In this document: positions 1-9,439 of the stretch, in pieces
Layout of the letters: the number at the start of each line of letters is the position of its first letter
Position numbering within the stretch: position 1 is the stretch's first letter
Source: Domibacillus sp. DTU_2020_1001157_1_SI_ALB_TIR_016
GTDB lineage: Bacteria > Bacillota > Bacilli > Bacillales > Domibacillaceae
Direction: 5' to 3'
NCBI RefSeq assembly: GCF_032341995.1
Contig: NZ_CP135439.1
Coordinates: forward strand, 1,116,001 to 1,180,000
Length of the DNA: 64,000 bases
Notes under the pieces: model-generated
Databases searched by the model: none
What the model was told of the DNA's origin: nothing
The model's input: only the letters and a program-made list of their open reading frames with translations
Translations under genes and position numbers: made by a program

Positions 1-2247
1 TCACTAAATACGGAAGAGGTACAGCGGTGGCTCGATGAAACAGAAGAAGCAGCCGCTGTGATTCGCATTAAAGGAAATGTTCCGCTTGACGGCATTTATG
101 ATATCCGTCCGCATGCTAAACGCGCGCAAATCGGCGGCGTACTCAGTGGTACAGAACTAGTGCGGATTGCCAGCACAATCGCTGCAAGCCGCCACATCCG
201 TAATTTTATTGAAGATGTACGTTCAGAAGGACAGGTGACCCTGCGTATTTTACCGGAAAAAACAGCCGTGATTCCGGTTTTAACAGACCTTGAACATAAA
301 ATTAAACATACAGTCGATGAAAATGGCCGCGTGCTTGATTCAGCAAGTGACAGCCTGCGGCATATTCGTCACGGCATGCGTTCGGCGGAATCGCGTATCC
401 GGGCCAAGCTTGAAAGCCTGACACGCGGGCAAAGTGCACAAAAAATGCTGTCGGATGCCATTGTGACTATTCGAAACGACCGCTATGTTATTCCGGTAAA
501 GCAGGAATACCGTTCCCACTATGGCGGTATCGTACATGACCAGTCGTCTTCTGGACAAACCCTGTTTATTGAACCGGCATCGGTTGTCAGCTTAAACAAT
601 GAACTGCGAGAGCTGACCGTAAAAGAGCAGTATGAAGTGGAAAAGATTCTGCAGGAGCTGACCGCCCAAACGGCTGAGCACGCACCGGGTCTTTTCACCA
701 TGACAAAGATGCTGTCTGAAATTGATTTTATTTTTACAAAAGGAAAGTTTGCCCGCTCGATGAATGCCACAAAGCCTCTTTTAAACGAGGAAGGCTATAT
801 TCATTATATTGGCGCGCGGCATCCGCTTTTGCCTGCGGATGAAGCGGTAGCAAGTGACATTGAGATCGGCCGCGAATATACCGCGATTGTGATCACGGGT
901 CCGAATACTGGTGGTAAAACCGTTACGCTAAAGACAACGGGTCTTTCTGTGCTGATGGCGCAGTCCGGTTTGTTTATCCCTGCTGAAGACGGATCCGAAA
1001 CAGCGGTTTTCCAATCCGTTTTTGCCGATATCGGTGACGAGCAGTCGATTGAACAAAACTTAAGTACCTTTTCTTCTCATATGGTTAATATCGCCGCCAT
1101 GCTAAAAGAAATTGACCATGAAAGCCTTGTCCTATTCGATGAGCTTGGATCAGGAACGGACCCGCAGGAAGGATCAGCTCTGGCGATTTCGATTTTAGAT
1201 GAAGTGATCAGCCTAGGGGCACGGGTAATCGCAACAACGCATTATCCAGAGCTAAAAGCCTACGGATATAACCGTGATAGAGTCATTAACGCAAGTGTGG
1301 AATTTAATGTGGAAACGTTAAGCCCGACATACCGCTTGCTGATCGGCATTCCGGGACGAAGCAACGCGTTTGAAATTTCGAAGCGGATTGGGCTTGATCC
1401 TGCGCTTATCGAAAATGCCCGGAATTTAATCAGCGCCGATTCGCACGAAGTGGATAATATGATTGCAGCGCTTGATGAGAGCCGCCGCAAAGCTGAACAG
1501 CATGAACAGGAAACGCGTGCTTATTTGCGTGACACAGAAAAACTTCATCGTGACCTGCAAAAAGAAGTGATTGATTACCACGAGCAGAAAGAAAAAATGG
1601 AAGAAAAAGCGCGTGCGGAAGCAGCCGAGATTGTAGAAAAAGCACGTGCAGAAGCAGAAGAAGTGATGAAAGAGCTTCGCGCACTTCGCCTGGCAGGCGG
1701 AGCGAATGTAAAAGAGCACGAGCTGATTGAAGCACGTAAAAGGCTGGAAGACGCGGTGCCGGAACGGAAAACGAAAAAGCCGGCTATTGAACCAGCGAAA
1801 CGCCAGTGGAAACCAGGCGATGAAGTCAAAGTGGTCAGCTTCGGCCAAAAAGGCAGCATCATTGAAAAAGCCGCCGGCGATGAATGGATTGTTCAGATGG
1901 GGATCATCAAAATGAAGGTAGCCGAATCGGATATGGAATTCATTAAATCCGAGAAAAAGAAAGAACCAAAACCAATTGCGACGATCAGGGGCAAAGATTT
2001 TCACGTTTCCTCTGAACTGGATTTGCGCGGTGAACGATATGAGGATGCACTGAAGCGAGTGGAAAAGTACCTGGATGACGCGCTTTTAGCGGGGTATCAT
2101 CAAGTGTCGATTATCCACGGAAAAGGAACGGGTGCGCTTATGAAAGGGGTACGCAGTTACCTGACAAAACACCGGATGGTCAAAAATATACGATTTGGCG
2201 GAGCGGGCGAAGGCGGACTTGGTGTCACAATCGCTGAGCTGAAATAA
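1..2247 (+). CDS. mutS2: Endonuclease MutS2, 5' end outside window
   Basis: This is a MutS-family ATPase that acts on stalled ribosomes and on recombination or branched DNA, depending on species. The reading frame is open from base 1, so the gene starts before the window; 748 residues are visible against about 785 in the B. subtilis homologue, so only the first few dozen codons are missing. Walker A (GPNTGGKT) is encoded at about 898-921 and the Walker B segment ([13 protein letters not shown]) near 1126-1164. A long Glu/Lys/Ala-rich coiled coil follows at 1470-1700. The C-terminal Smr nuclease domain has LDLRGE (about 2019) and [10 protein letters not shown] (about 2110). A GTG at 58 is in frame but lies inside the conserved domain, so it is not the start. 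Family identity is certain; the biological role is family knowledge. Confidence 0.97.
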   Translation, partial: SLNTEEVQRWLDETEEAAAVIRIKGNVPLDGIYDIRPHAKRAQIGGVLSGTELVRIASTIAASRHIRNFIEDVRSEGQVTLRILPEKTAVIPVLTDLEHKIKHTVDENGRVLDSASDSLRHIRHGMRSAESRIRAKLESLTRGQSAQKMLSDAIVTIRNDRYVIPVKQEYRSHYGGIVHDQSSSGQTLFIEPASVVSLNNELRELTVKEQYEVEKILQELTAQTAEHAPGLFTMTKMLSEIDFIFTKGKFARSMNATKPLLNEEGYIHYIGARHPLLPADEAVASDIEIGREYTAIVITGPNTGGKTVTLKTTGLSVLMAQSGLFIPAEDGSETAVFQSVFADIGDEQSIEQNLSTFSSHMVNIAAMLKEIDHESLVLFDELGSGTDPQEGSALAISILDEVISLGARVIATTHYPELKAYGYNRDRVINASVEFNVETLSPTYRLLIGIPGRSNAFEISKRIGLDPALIENARNLISADSHEVDNMIAALDESRRKAEQHEQETRAYLRDTEKLHRDLQKEVIDYHEQKEKMEEKARAEAAEIVEKARAEAEEVMKELRALRLAGGANVKEHELIEARKRLEDAVPERKTKKPAIEPAKRQWKPGDEVKVVSFGQKGSIIEKAAGDEWIVQMGIIKMKVAESDMEFIKSEKKKEPKPIATIRGKDFHVSSELDLRGERYEDALKRVEKYLDDALLAGYHQVSIIHGKGTGALMKGVRSYLTKHRMVKNIRFGGAGEGGLGVTIAELK

Positions 2248-2261
2248 GAGGGGGCCGGGTT

Positions 2262-2669
2262 ATGACAGGTTTTTGGGAAAACCAATATGTGCAGATGGCG
2301 GGCTATTACAGCATTGCAACCATCTGTATTATTATCTGCCTGGCTATATTTGAACTGGTCACATCGTATCGGAATTGGGAAGAAATCAAAAAAGGCAATA
2401 TGGCAGTAGCCATGGCAACTGGAGGCAAAATCTTCGGTATTGCCAACGTTTTTCACCATTCTATTTTGCATAATGATTCTGTTTTAACCATGGCGGGATG
2501 GGGCATTTTCGGCTTTATCCTGCTATTGGCCGGCTATTTTATGTTTGAGTTTCTGACGCCGAGCTTTAACGTAGACAAAGAAATCCAGCGTGATAACCGG
2601 GCTGTCGGCTTTATTTCATTTATCATTTCTGCAGGCCTCTCATACATGATTGGCGCTGCGCTTTTGTAA
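2262..2669 (+). CDS. yshE: DUF350 family membrane protein (YshE-like)
   Basis: This 135-residue protein has four hydrophobic segments (about residues 10-32, 48-70, 77-98 and 112-134), as in the DUF350 family, whose function is unknown. It starts 14 bases after the mutS2 stop, behind a purine-rich AGAGGGGG site, so it is probably co-transcribed with mutS2. The same neighbour pair (mutSB-yshE) is found in B. subtilis. The sequence gives no catalytic motif. Position and topology support the call, but no function is assigned. Confidence 0.85.
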   Translation: MTGFWENQYVQMAGYYSIATICIIICLAIFELVTSYRNWEEIKKGNMAVAMATGGKIFGIANVFHHSILHNDSVLTMAGWGIFGFILLLAGYFMFEFLTPSFNVDKEIQRDNRAVGFISFIISAGLSYMIGAALL

Positions 2670-2688
2670 AGAAAAGAGGAGCACAAAC

Positions 2689-2772
2689 ATGGAAACATTA
2701 GCAAAGATCTTGATGGCCTGCTGTGCAGCTTTTTTGATTGTCGGCATCATTTATATGGTGATGAACTCATAA
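2689..2772 (+). CDS. Putative 27-residue membrane peptide
   Basis: This short frame begins with ATG at 2689, preceded by a good ribosome binding site (AAGAGGA, 2673-2680), and ends with TAA at 2770. The product is one hydrophobic helix (LMACCAAFLIVGIIYMVM) with a short charged N-terminus. It lies 19 bases after the DUF350 gene and before the terminator at 2806-2835, so it would be the last gene of the mutS2 operon. I recognise no family. The RBS spacing and single-helix design make translation plausible but not proven. Confidence 0.5.
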   Translation: METLAKILMACCAAFLIVGIIYMVMNS

Positions 2773-2805
2773 AATAAAAAAGAAATAAAACCGCTTATGG
2801 CGGAA

Positions 2806-2835
2806 AGAAAAAGCGGCTCAAGAGCTGCTTTTTCT
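2806..2835 (+). terminator. Rho-independent terminator after mutS2 operon
   Basis: The inverted repeat AGAAAAAGCGGCTC / GAGCTGCTTTTTCT has 14-base arms with one G-U pair and a 2-base loop. The T-rich 3' arm continues into TTCTCTTG. It separates the mutS2-yshE unit from fadD. Confidence 0.8.
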
Positions 2836-2839
2836 TCTC

Positions 2840-2868
2840 TTGTAAAATGAATTTCTGTTCATTATACT
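2840..2868 (+). promoter_or_regulatory. fadD promoter with spacer palindrome
   Basis: The -35 TTGTAA (2840-2845) and -10 TATACT (2863-2868) are separated by 17 bases. The spacer carries a perfect inverted repeat, AATGAA-N6-TTCATT (2846-2863). It shares the AATGAA half-site with the FadR operator in front of fadR, but the arms are 4 bases further apart, so repression by FadR here is an inference. Confidence 0.7.
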
Positions 2869-2902
2869 GAAGGCAGCACCTATTCTTTTTGCAAAGGGGC
2901 AG

Positions 2903-4588
2903 ATGAAGATGTCCGAAAAACCGTGGCTGATTCATTATCCAAAGGAAATTCCCGCTGCGCTGGATTACCCGAAGGATCCGCTGTCATCGTTTCTAACGAA
3001 AGCCGCTGCGAAGTATCCCGATAAAACGGCTATTCATTTTCTTGGGAAAGAATTATCTTATAAAGAGCTTCATGAATCCGCACTGAAACTTGCCTTCTAT
3101 TTTAAAAAACTCGGTATTCAAAAAGGCGATCGTATCGGTATTATGCTTCCCAATACGCCACAGGCTGTGATCAGCTTTTACGCTATTTTGTACACAGGGG
3201 CAGTCGTTGTCCAGTTCAATCCGCTTTACAAAGAACGGGAAATTGAGTATCAATTAAAAGATTGTGGTGCCAAAGTGATGATTGTCCTCGACCTTCTTTA
3301 TCCACGCGTTCAAAAAATCATTCACCATACAAACGTGCAGCACTTGATTGTAACCGCTATCAAAGACTATCTGCCCTTTCCAAAAAACGTCCTTTATCCC
3401 TTTATTCAAAAAAAGCAAACTGGCATCTCGGTAAGTATAGAAAACCGTTATAACAATCACTTTTTCACATCTATTATGGAAGAGATCGAAGCAAAAGAAG
3501 AAGCCTTGGAAGTGGATATTGAAAACGATCTGGCCGTTTTGCAGTACACAGGAGGTACGACGGGCTTTCCAAAGGGTGTGGTCCTAACTCACCAAAATCT
3601 TGTGGCAAACGCTTCAATGTGCGGCGCATGGATGTACAAATACCGCCCTGGCGGGGAAGTGATTTTAGGCGTCATTCCTTTTTTCCATGTATACGGCATG
3701 ACAACCGTGATGATTTTAGGCGTTATGCAAGGATATAAAATGGTACTGCTGCCGAAGTTTGATGTGAAAACAACCTTAAAAACGATTCATAAGCAAAAGC
3801 CGACTATTTTTCCGGGGGCGCCGACGATTTACATTGGTCTGCTTAACGCTCCACGCTTACAAAAGTATGATTTATCTTCTATTGATTCATGTATCAGCGG
3901 TTCAGCGCCGCTGCCGGTTGAGGTGCAGGAAAAGTTTGAGCGGGCCACAGGCGGAAAGCTTGTTGAAGGATATGGCTTAACAGAAACCTCTCCCGTTACC
4001 CATGCTAATTTTATCTGGGAAAAGCGTGTAAAAGGAAGTGTCGGCGTTCCATGGCCGGATACAGAAGCAGTGATTTTATCACTGCAAACCGGAAAGCCGG
4101 TGGATCAGCCGGGAGAGCGCGGAGAAATTGCTGTCCGCGGCCCGCAGGTGATGAAAGGATATTGGAACCGGCCGGAAGAAACGGAACAGTGTTTTCAAGA
4201 CGGCTGGCTGTTAACGGGAGACATTGGCTATATGGATGAAGACGGCTTCTTTTATGTAGTCGATCGAAAAAAAGACATGATTATCGCAGGAGGATTTAAT
4301 ATATATCCGCGCGAAGTAGAAGAAGTACTCTATGAGCACGAAGACGTCCAAGAGGCCGTAGTGGCAGGTGTTCCAGATCCATACCGCGGTGAAACAGTCA
4401 AAGCTTTTATCGTCTTGAAAGAAGGTCGGCATACAGCTGCAGAAGAGCTCGACAAATACTGCCGGACACATTTAGCCGCTTTTAAAGTACCCCGGATTTA
4501 TGAATTCCGTGACGAGTTGCCGAAAACAGCTGTCGGTAAAATTTTACGCCGCGTGCTCATTGAAGAAGAAAAGCAAAAAACGGACTAA
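2903..4588 (+). CDS. fadD: Long-chain acyl-CoA synthetase
   Basis: This enzyme activates fatty acids to acyl-CoA with ATP, the entry step of beta-oxidation (LcfA in B. subtilis). The 561 residues contain the adenylate-forming signature YTGGTTGFPKG (about residues 214-224), GYGLTETSP (about 355), the LLTGDIG hinge region (about 434) and the C-terminal catalytic lysine segment KTAVGKILRR. A second in-frame ATG at 2909 is better spaced from the AAAGGGG site (2893-2899) than the ATG at 2903, so the true start may be two codons downstream. It is followed by fadR, etfB and etfA, a fatty-acid degradation neighbourhood. The first promoter upstream has its own palindromic spacer. Confidence 0.95.
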   Translation: MKMSEKPWLIHYPKEIPAALDYPKDPLSSFLTKAAAKYPDKTAIHFLGKELSYKELHESALKLAFYFKKLGIQKGDRIGIMLPNTPQAVISFYAILYTGAVVVQFNPLYKEREIEYQLKDCGAKVMIVLDLLYPRVQKIIHHTNVQHLIVTAIKDYLPFPKNVLYPFIQKKQTGISVSIENRYNNHFFTSIMEEIEAKEEALEVDIENDLAVLQYTGGTTGFPKGVVLTHQNLVANASMCGAWMYKYRPGGEVILGVIPFFHVYGMTTVMILGVMQGYKMVLLPKFDVKTTLKTIHKQKPTIFPGAPTIYIGLLNAPRLQKYDLSSIDSCISGSAPLPVEVQEKFERATGGKLVEGYGLTETSPVTHANFIWEKRVKGSVGVPWPDTEAVILSLQTGKPVDQPGERGEIAVRGPQVMKGYWNRPEETEQCFQDGWLLTGDIGYMDEDGFFYVVDRKKDMIIAGGFNIYPREVEEVLYEHEDVQEAVVAGVPDPYRGETVKAFIVLKEGRHTAAEELDKYCRTHLAAFKVPRIYEFRDELPKTAVGKILRRVLIEEEKQKTD

Positions 4589-4610
4589 ACAAGCTGAAGG
4601 GGCTGCCTGC

Positions 4611-4639
4611 TTGACGAAATCAAAGAATAAGAATAAGAT
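4611..4639 (+). promoter_or_regulatory. Promoter of fadR-etfBA
   Basis: TTGACG (4611-4616) and TAAGAT (4634-4639) have a 17-base spacer, a good sigma-A match. The predicted transcription start (about 4646) abuts the FadR operator, so repressor binding would block initiation or early elongation. Confidence 0.75.
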
Positions 4640-4646
4640 AAATTCA

Positions 4647-4664
4647 TGAATGAATAGTCATTCA
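4647..4664 (+). promoter_or_regulatory. FadR operator (perfect palindrome)
   Basis: TGAATGAATAGTCATTCA fits the B. subtilis FadR consensus TGAATGAMTANTCATTCA at every position. It lies just downstream of the fadR promoter, which points to autoregulation and to acyl-CoA-relieved control of fadR-etfB-etfA. Confidence 0.88.
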
Positions 4665-4694
4665 TTATTGATTTCACAGGAGGCGGCTTGCTTC

Positions 4695-5279
4695 ATGCAG
4701 CGAAACAAACCAAAATACCATCAAATCATCGATGCCGCCGTTGTCGCTATTGCCGAGAACGGATACCATCAAGCACAAGTATCGAAAATAGCCCGGCAGG
4801 CCGGTGTCGCGGATGGAACCATCTATTTATACTTTAAAAACAAAGAAGATATTTTAATTTCATTGTTCCAGGAAAAAATGGGGACATTTATCCAAAAAAC
4901 AAGTGAAATTATTGAAACGAAGCAAACAGCAGCTGAGCAGCTGGAGCTGCTTGTCCAAAACCACTTCGGGCTTCTTGCAGAAGATCCCCATCTGGCGGTT
5001 GTAACCCAGTTAGAACTGCGTCAGTCCAATAAGGAGCTGCGTTTGAAAATCAATGAAGTGTTAAAATCATACTTGCAGCTGATCGAACAAATTTTACAAA
5101 AGGGAGTCCAAAACGGCGAGTTCAACGCGGTCTTAAATATACGCCTGTCCCGGCAAATGGTATTCGGAACACTCGATGAAATGGTCACTACCTGGGTGAT
5201 GAATGACCAAAAGTATAACCTGGCTGCTTCAGCGGAAGAAGTAACCAGGATGCTGTTAAATGGTTTTTCCGGCCGTTAA
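4695..5279 (+). CDS. fadR: TetR-family fatty-acid degradation repressor FadR
   Basis: This is a TetR-type regulator that in B. subtilis represses beta-oxidation genes and is released by long-chain acyl-CoA. An upstream ATG at 4650 is in frame but overlaps the operator. I chose ATG 4695 because AGGAGG (4678-4683) precedes it, and because the resulting 194 residues equal the known length and start with the conserved KPKYHQIIDAA. The N-terminal helix-turn-helix includes VSKIARQAGVADGTIYLYFKNKEDIL. The gene sits directly under a consensus FadR box and upstream of the ETF genes. In B. subtilis an enoyl-CoA hydratase gene (fadB) follows; here etfB follows directly. Confidence 0.95.
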   Translation: MQRNKPKYHQIIDAAVVAIAENGYHQAQVSKIARQAGVADGTIYLYFKNKEDILISLFQEKMGTFIQKTSEIIETKQTAAEQLELLVQNHFGLLAEDPHLAVVTQLELRQSNKELRLKINEVLKSYLQLIEQILQKGVQNGEFNAVLNIRLSRQMVFGTLDEMVTTWVMNDQKYNLAASAEEVTRMLLNGFSGR

Positions 5280-5305
5280 TTGTCTGAACAGAAGGAGGAA
5301 ATCAA

Positions 5306-6079
5306 ATGAACTTATATGTTTTAATAAAAAGAACATTTGATACAGAAGAAAAAATCTTTATTTCAGACGGAAGTATTCAAGAAGACGGAGCCGAATTTAT
5401 TATCAATCCATATGATGAATATGCAATTGAAGAAGCCATCAAAATCCGGGATGCGCACGGAGGAGAAGTAACCGTTATAACTGTCGGTACGGACGAAGCT
5501 GAAAAGCAGCTTCGAACAGCTCTCGCCATGGGTGCAGACAAAGCCGTGCTTATCAATATAGAAGAAGAGATCGAGGATGGGGATGCCTTTACCACAGCCC
5601 GAGTTTTGACCGAGTATTTAAAAAACAAAAAAGCAGATCTTATTTTGGCGGGAAACGTCACGATTGACGGAGGCAGCGGTCAGGTCGGACCACGTGTAGC
5701 AGAGAGTCTCGGCATAGTCTGCGTGTCGACCATTACAAAAATAGAAATAAACGGAAGGCAAGTTTTGATCACCCGGGATGTAGAAGGTGATACCGAAAAA
5801 GTAAAAACAACACTGCCGCTTCTTGTAACCTGTCAGCAAGGGTTAAACGACCCCCGTTATCCTTCTTTGCCTGGCATTATGAAAGCGAAAAAAAAGCCGC
5901 TTGAAGAATGCGAGCTCGACGACCTTCAACTCGAGGAAGACGATGCAGCGCCCAAAACAAAAACCGTTGAAGTATTTATGCCGCCCCAAAAAACAGCCGG
6001 ACGCATTCTGCAGGGAGAGTTAGCCGGACAGGTCAGTGAGCTGGTCACATTGCTCCGCTCTGAAGCACATGTCATTTGA
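5306..6079 (+). CDS. etfB: Electron transfer flavoprotein beta subunit
   Basis: EtfB is the AMP-binding small subunit of ETF, which carries electrons from acyl-CoA dehydrogenases to the quinone pool. The protein has 257 residues, with the Rossmann-like segment beginning MNLYVLIKRTFDTEE and the typical ALAMGADKAVLI and LAGNVTIDGGSGQVGPR segments. The start at 5306 has AGAAGGAGG (5290-5298) in front. It lies 26 bases after fadR and is followed by etfA after 20 bases, so the three form one operon under FadR control. Confidence 0.96.
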   Translation: MNLYVLIKRTFDTEEKIFISDGSIQEDGAEFIINPYDEYAIEEAIKIRDAHGGEVTVITVGTDEAEKQLRTALAMGADKAVLINIEEEIEDGDAFTTARVLTEYLKNKKADLILAGNVTIDGGSGQVGPRVAESLGIVCVSTITKIEINGRQVLITRDVEGDTEKVKTTLPLLVTCQQGLNDPRYPSLPGIMKAKKKPLEECELDDLQLEEDDAAPKTKTVEVFMPPQKTAGRILQGELAGQVSELVTLLRSEAHVI

Positions 6080-6099
6080 TTTTTAGAGGAGGGGTTATT

Positions 6100-7080
6100 A
6101 TGCCAAAGAAAATCATGGCAGTAGGGGAAATAAGAGAAGGACAGCTCCGCCGTGTTTCTTTTGAAACCATTGCTGCTGCAAAAGCCGCTGCAGAGGGCGG
6201 GGAAGTGGTCGGTGTTCTGATTGGCAAAGAGGCCGGTGCTCTTGCTGAAGAAATGATTCAATATGGTGCAGACCGGGTGCGGACAGCAGAAGATGAAAAG
6301 CTCGGTCACTACACACCAGACGGATTTGCCAGCGCGATAATTGCGGCTGTTGAGCAGGAGCAGCCAGATGGCATTTTCTTCGGGCATACAGCGCTCGGCA
6401 AGGATTTAGCTCCCAAAATCGCTGCACAGCTGGATGCAGGGCTCGTTTCGGATGTGACGGCTCTCGAAGTAAGGAGCGGAGAGGTTGTATTTACAAGACC
6501 TATTTATGCGGGCAAGGCTTTTCAAAAAGTAACTGTTCCTGAAGGCCTTTTGCTGGCGGCCATCCGGCCGAATAACATTGAGCCATGCCCAAGGGATCGG
6601 ACGCGTTCCGGAGATGTTTCTCCTCTTTCTTTTCCGGTTAAAGATATCCGCGTTGTGATCGAGGAGATCGTTCGAAAATCAGCAGGAAGTGTGGATCTTT
6701 CAGAAGCAAAAGTGATTGTAGCCGGCGGACGAGGGGTAAAAAGCACGGAAGGCTTCCGGCCGCTGCAAGAGCTGGCGGATGTTCTGGGCGGAGCCGTTGG
6801 TGCTTCAAGGGGGGCCTGTGATGCCGGCTATTGTGACTATTCTCTGCAAATTGGACAGACGGGCAAGGTGGTAACCCCTGATTTATACATTGCCTGTGGC
6901 ATTTCCGGAGCCATTCAGCATTTGGCCGGAATGTCCAATTCAAAAGTGATTGTAGCAGTCAATAAAGACCCGGATGCAGAGATTTTTAAGGTGGCAGATT
7001 ACGGAATTGTCGGTGACTTATTTGAGGTAGTCCCGATGCTGACGGAAGAGCTGAAAAAAATAAAGGCGGTGAGCCCCTGA
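6100..7080 (+). CDS. etfA: Electron transfer flavoprotein alpha subunit
   Basis: EtfA binds FAD and pairs with EtfB to shuttle electrons out of fatty-acid oxidation. The FAD-binding C-terminal half shows VIVAGGRGVKS, GQTGKVVTPDLYIACGISGA (about residues 248-267) and the final VADYGIVGDL. An in-frame upstream ATG at 6076 lies within the etfB end. ATG 6100, behind AGAGGAGGGG (6085-6094), gives the usual length (326 residues) and the usual first residues. The stop codon lies in the loop of the terminator hairpin that ends the operon. Confidence 0.96.
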   Translation: MPKKIMAVGEIREGQLRRVSFETIAAAKAAAEGGEVVGVLIGKEAGALAEEMIQYGADRVRTAEDEKLGHYTPDGFASAIIAAVEQEQPDGIFFGHTALGKDLAPKIAAQLDAGLVSDVTALEVRSGEVVFTRPIYAGKAFQKVTVPEGLLLAAIRPNNIEPCPRDRTRSGDVSPLSFPVKDIRVVIEEIVRKSAGSVDLSEAKVIVAGGRGVKSTEGFRPLQELADVLGGAVGASRGACDAGYCDYSLQIGQTGKVVTPDLYIACGISGAIQHLAGMSNSKVIVAVNKDPDAEIFKVADYGIVGDLFEVVPMLTEELKKIKAVSP

Positions 7081-7096
7081 GTTTGGGGCTCTTTTA
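7071..7096 (+). terminator. Terminator overlapping etfA stop codon
   Basis: GAGCCCC (7071-7077) pairs with GGGGCTC (7085-7091), followed by TTTTACTT. The 7-base loop begins with the etfA stop codon TGA. Confidence 0.8.
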
Positions 7097-7100
7097 CTTA

Positions 7101-7144
7101 GGGTAAGCAAAATAATAGCTAACCCCAAAAAACGGTGATATACT
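7101..7144 (+). promoter_or_regulatory. trxA promoter region
   Basis: An extended -10 element, TGATATACT (-10 TATACT at 7139-7144), lies 33 bases before the trxA start. The -35 region (about 7116-7121, TAGCTA) is poor. An imperfect inverted repeat GGGTAAGC...GCTAACCC (about 7101-7125) covers the -35 area and could be an operator, but I cannot name a regulator. Confidence 0.55.
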
Positions 7145-7176
7145 TTCCGTACAGAAACTTTAGGAGGTATTTATAC

Positions 7177-7491
7177 ATGGCAATTGTAAAAGCGACTGAT
7201 GCAAACTTCTCGACTGAAACAGGAAGCGGACTTGTTCTTGCGGATTTCTGGGCACCTTGGTGCGGACCGTGCAAAATGATTGCGCCTGTTCTTGAAGAAT
7301 TAGATTCTGAAATGAGCGAAAAAGTAAAAATCGTCAAAATTGACGTTGATGAAAACCAACAAACTGCTGGCGAATACGGCGTAATGAGTATCCCGACACT
7401 GATCTTGTTCAAAGACGGCCAGCCGGTCGATAAAGTGATTGGATTCCAGCCAAAAGAAGCGCTTGAAGAACTAATCAACCGCAACGCGTAA
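7177..7491 (+). CDS. trxA: Thioredoxin
   Basis: This small thiol-disulfide oxidoreductase has 104 residues and the active site WCGPCK (about residues 28-33) within the thioredoxin fold sequence FWAPWCGPCKM. The cis-proline segment SIPTLILF is also present. The frame is open upstream to 7135, but ATG 7177 follows TAGGAGGT and gives the standard length. It has its own extended -10 promoter and its own terminator, so it is monocistronic. Confidence 0.98.
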   Translation: MAIVKATDANFSTETGSGLVLADFWAPWCGPCKMIAPVLEELDSEMSEKVKIVKIDVDENQQTAGEYGVMSIPTLILFKDGQPVDKVIGFQPKEALEELINRNA

Positions 7492-7502
7492 TGAAAGAAA
7501 GA

Positions 7503-7531
7503 GCGTCCCGCATTGACGGGGCGTTTTTTTT
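7503..7531 (+). terminator. Terminator after trxA
   Basis: CGTCCCG (7504-7510) pairs with CGGGGCG (7517-7523) with a 6-base loop, followed by eight T. Confidence 0.85.
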
Positions 7532-7643
7532 ACGTTATTTCCTTAAAAATCTCCTTCGTTTTCCTGCCAGGCAGCCTTCCGGTAAAGAATGCTGCCTGGC
7601 TCGTCCGCCGTACGCTTTCTTAATATAAAAGGAGTGAAAAAAG

Positions 7644-9419
7644 ATGAATGAACTGATCCAGCATAAACTGGCTCTCCTGCCGGATGAATCTGGATGCTAT
7701 TTAATGAAGGACCGGCACGGGACAGTGATTTATGTGGGAAAAGCAAAAGTGCTGAAGAACCGGGTCCGTTCCTATTTTACCGGCTCGCATGATGCGAAAA
7801 CAACGAGACTGGTCAGTGAAATTGTAGACTTTGAATATATTATTACTTCCTCGGATCTTGAAGCGCTTATTTTAGAGCTGAACTTAATTAAAAAATACGA
7901 TCCAAAGTATAATATCATGCTTAAGGACGACAAAAGTTATCCGTTTATTAAGCTGACTGCAGAGCGGCATCCGCGCCTCATTATCACGAGGAAGGTAAAA
8001 AAAGACAAAGGGAAGTACTTTGGCCCGTACCCGAATGCGTATGCTGCATCGGAAACAAAAAAGCTCCTGGACCGCTTGTATCCGCTCCGCAAATGCTCAA
8101 CACTGCCTGACCGCGTTTGTCTGTATTACCATATGGGGCAGTGTCTCGCTCCTTGTGTAAAAGAAGTGCCAGCTGATACGTATAAAGAAATGGCAGCGGA
8201 AATTACCCGCTTTTTAAATGGCGGCCATCAAGAAGTGAAAAAAGCCTTAACCGCAAAAATGGAAGAAGCAGCGGAAAAGCTTGAATTTGAACGCGCAAAA
8301 GAATATCGTGATCAAATTTCTCATATCGACACCCTGATGGAAAAGCAAAAAATCAACATGGCCGACCTTACTGATCGTGATGTTTTTGGCTATACAGTCG
8401 ATAAAGGCTGGATGTGTGTGCAGGTGTTTTTTGTGCGTCAGGGACGCTTAATTGAACGGGATGTGTCCACTTTTCCTATTTATAGTGAGCCTGAAGAAGA
8501 ATTTTTAACATTTCTTGGCCGTTTTTATGAGGCGCCGGAGCATTTTAAGCCGAAGGAGATTCTTCTTCCGGACGCTGTTGATGCAGATCTTGCCGGCCAG
8601 CTGATCGGTGTGCCGGTTACAAAGCCGCAGCGGGGCAAGAAAAAGGAATTGGTGGAGCTTGCAGGCAACAACGCAAAAGCGGCTTTAAAAGAAAAATTTG
8701 CGTTAATTGACCGGGACGAGGAAAGAACGATCAAAGCGGCTGAGCAGCTTGGCGAAGTCATGAATATTCATGTTCCCCGTCGAATTGAAGCATTTGATAA
8801 CTCAAACATCCAGGGAACAGCACCGGTATCGGCGATGATTGTCTTTATTGACGGGAAGCCTGAAAAAAAAGAATATCGAAAATATAAAATTAAAACTGTA
8901 AAAGGGCCCGATGATTACGGCTCTATGCGGGAAGTAGTGCGGCGCCGGTATACTCGTGTGCTGCGGGAAGGGCTGCCGCTGCCTGATTTAATTATTATCG
9001 ATGGCGGGAAAGGGCAGATAGAAGCAGCGCGCGATGTATTGCTAGATGAGCTTGGGCTTGATATCCCGGTCGCCGGCCTCGCAAAAGACGAGCGTCACCG
9101 CACCTCCCAGCTTCTTTATGGAAGCCCGCTGCAAATTGTGCCGCTTGCGCACAACAGCCAGCCATTTTATTTACTTCAGCGTATTCAGGATGAAGTGCAC
9201 CGGTTTGCGATTACCTTCCATCGGCAAATCCGGGGCAAAGGTGCTTTCCAATCTATTTTAGATGACATAGAGGGCGTGGGGCCGCAGCGGAAAAAGCAGC
9301 TGTTAAAGGCATTTGGCTCTCTTAAAAAACTAAAAGATGCATCAAAAGAAGAAATCATGGCGGCTGGGATTCCAGCCAAAACAGCCGAAGCCGTTATGGC
9401 AGCTCTAAATGAAGAATAG
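7644..9419 (+). CDS. uvrC: UvrABC excinuclease subunit C
   Basis: UvrC makes both incisions around a DNA lesion in nucleotide excision repair. The protein has 591 residues. The N-terminal GIY-YIG nuclease (GCYLMKD...[14 protein letters not shown], residues 17-50) makes the 3' cut. The UVR motif ([13 protein letters not shown], about 213) contacts UvrB. The RNase H-like C-terminal nuclease domain contains FDNSNIQG and IIDGGKGQ. Helix-hairpin-helix motifs end the protein ([13 protein letters not shown]). The ribosome binding site is AAAAGGAG (7628-7635). No LexA-type box is visible upstream. Confidence 0.97.
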   Translation: MNELIQHKLALLPDESGCYLMKDRHGTVIYVGKAKVLKNRVRSYFTGSHDAKTTRLVSEIVDFEYIITSSDLEALILELNLIKKYDPKYNIMLKDDKSYPFIKLTAERHPRLIITRKVKKDKGKYFGPYPNAYAASETKKLLDRLYPLRKCSTLPDRVCLYYHMGQCLAPCVKEVPADTYKEMAAEITRFLNGGHQEVKKALTAKMEEAAEKLEFERAKEYRDQISHIDTLMEKQKINMADLTDRDVFGYTVDKGWMCVQVFFVRQGRLIERDVSTFPIYSEPEEEFLTFLGRFYEAPEHFKPKEILLPDAVDADLAGQLIGVPVTKPQRGKKKELVELAGNNAKAALKEKFALIDRDEERTIKAAEQLGEVMNIHVPRRIEAFDNSNIQGTAPVSAMIVFIDGKPEKKEYRKYKIKTVKGPDDYGSMREVVRRRYTRVLREGLPLPDLIIIDGGKGQIEAARDVLLDELGLDIPVAGLAKDERHRTSQLLYGSPLQIVPLAHNSQPFYLLQRIQDEVHRFAITFHRQIRGKGAFQSILDDIEGVGPQRKKQLLKAFGSLKKLKDASKEEIMAAGIPAKTAEAVMAALNEE

Positions 9420-9439
9420 ACCGCTCAGCGAGCGGTCTA
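9417..9439. terminator. Bidirectional terminator shared by uvrC and yslB
   Basis: TAGACCGCTC (9417-9426) and GAGCGGTCTA (9430-9439) form a perfect 10-base-pair stem with a 3-base loop. The outer TAG bases are the uvrC stop codon on the plus strand and the yslB stop codon on the minus strand. Confidence 0.75.

Noticed and set aside
1426..2004. 192-codon minus-strand frame inside mutS2
   Set aside because: It lies fully opposite the coiled-coil and Smr-linker coding region, gives a Phe/Arg/His-rich product typical of antisense frames, and has no ribosome binding site.
7492..7643. LexA (SOS) box in front of uvrC
   Set aside because: I looked for the CGAAC-N4-GTTCG pattern expected for a repair gene and found none.
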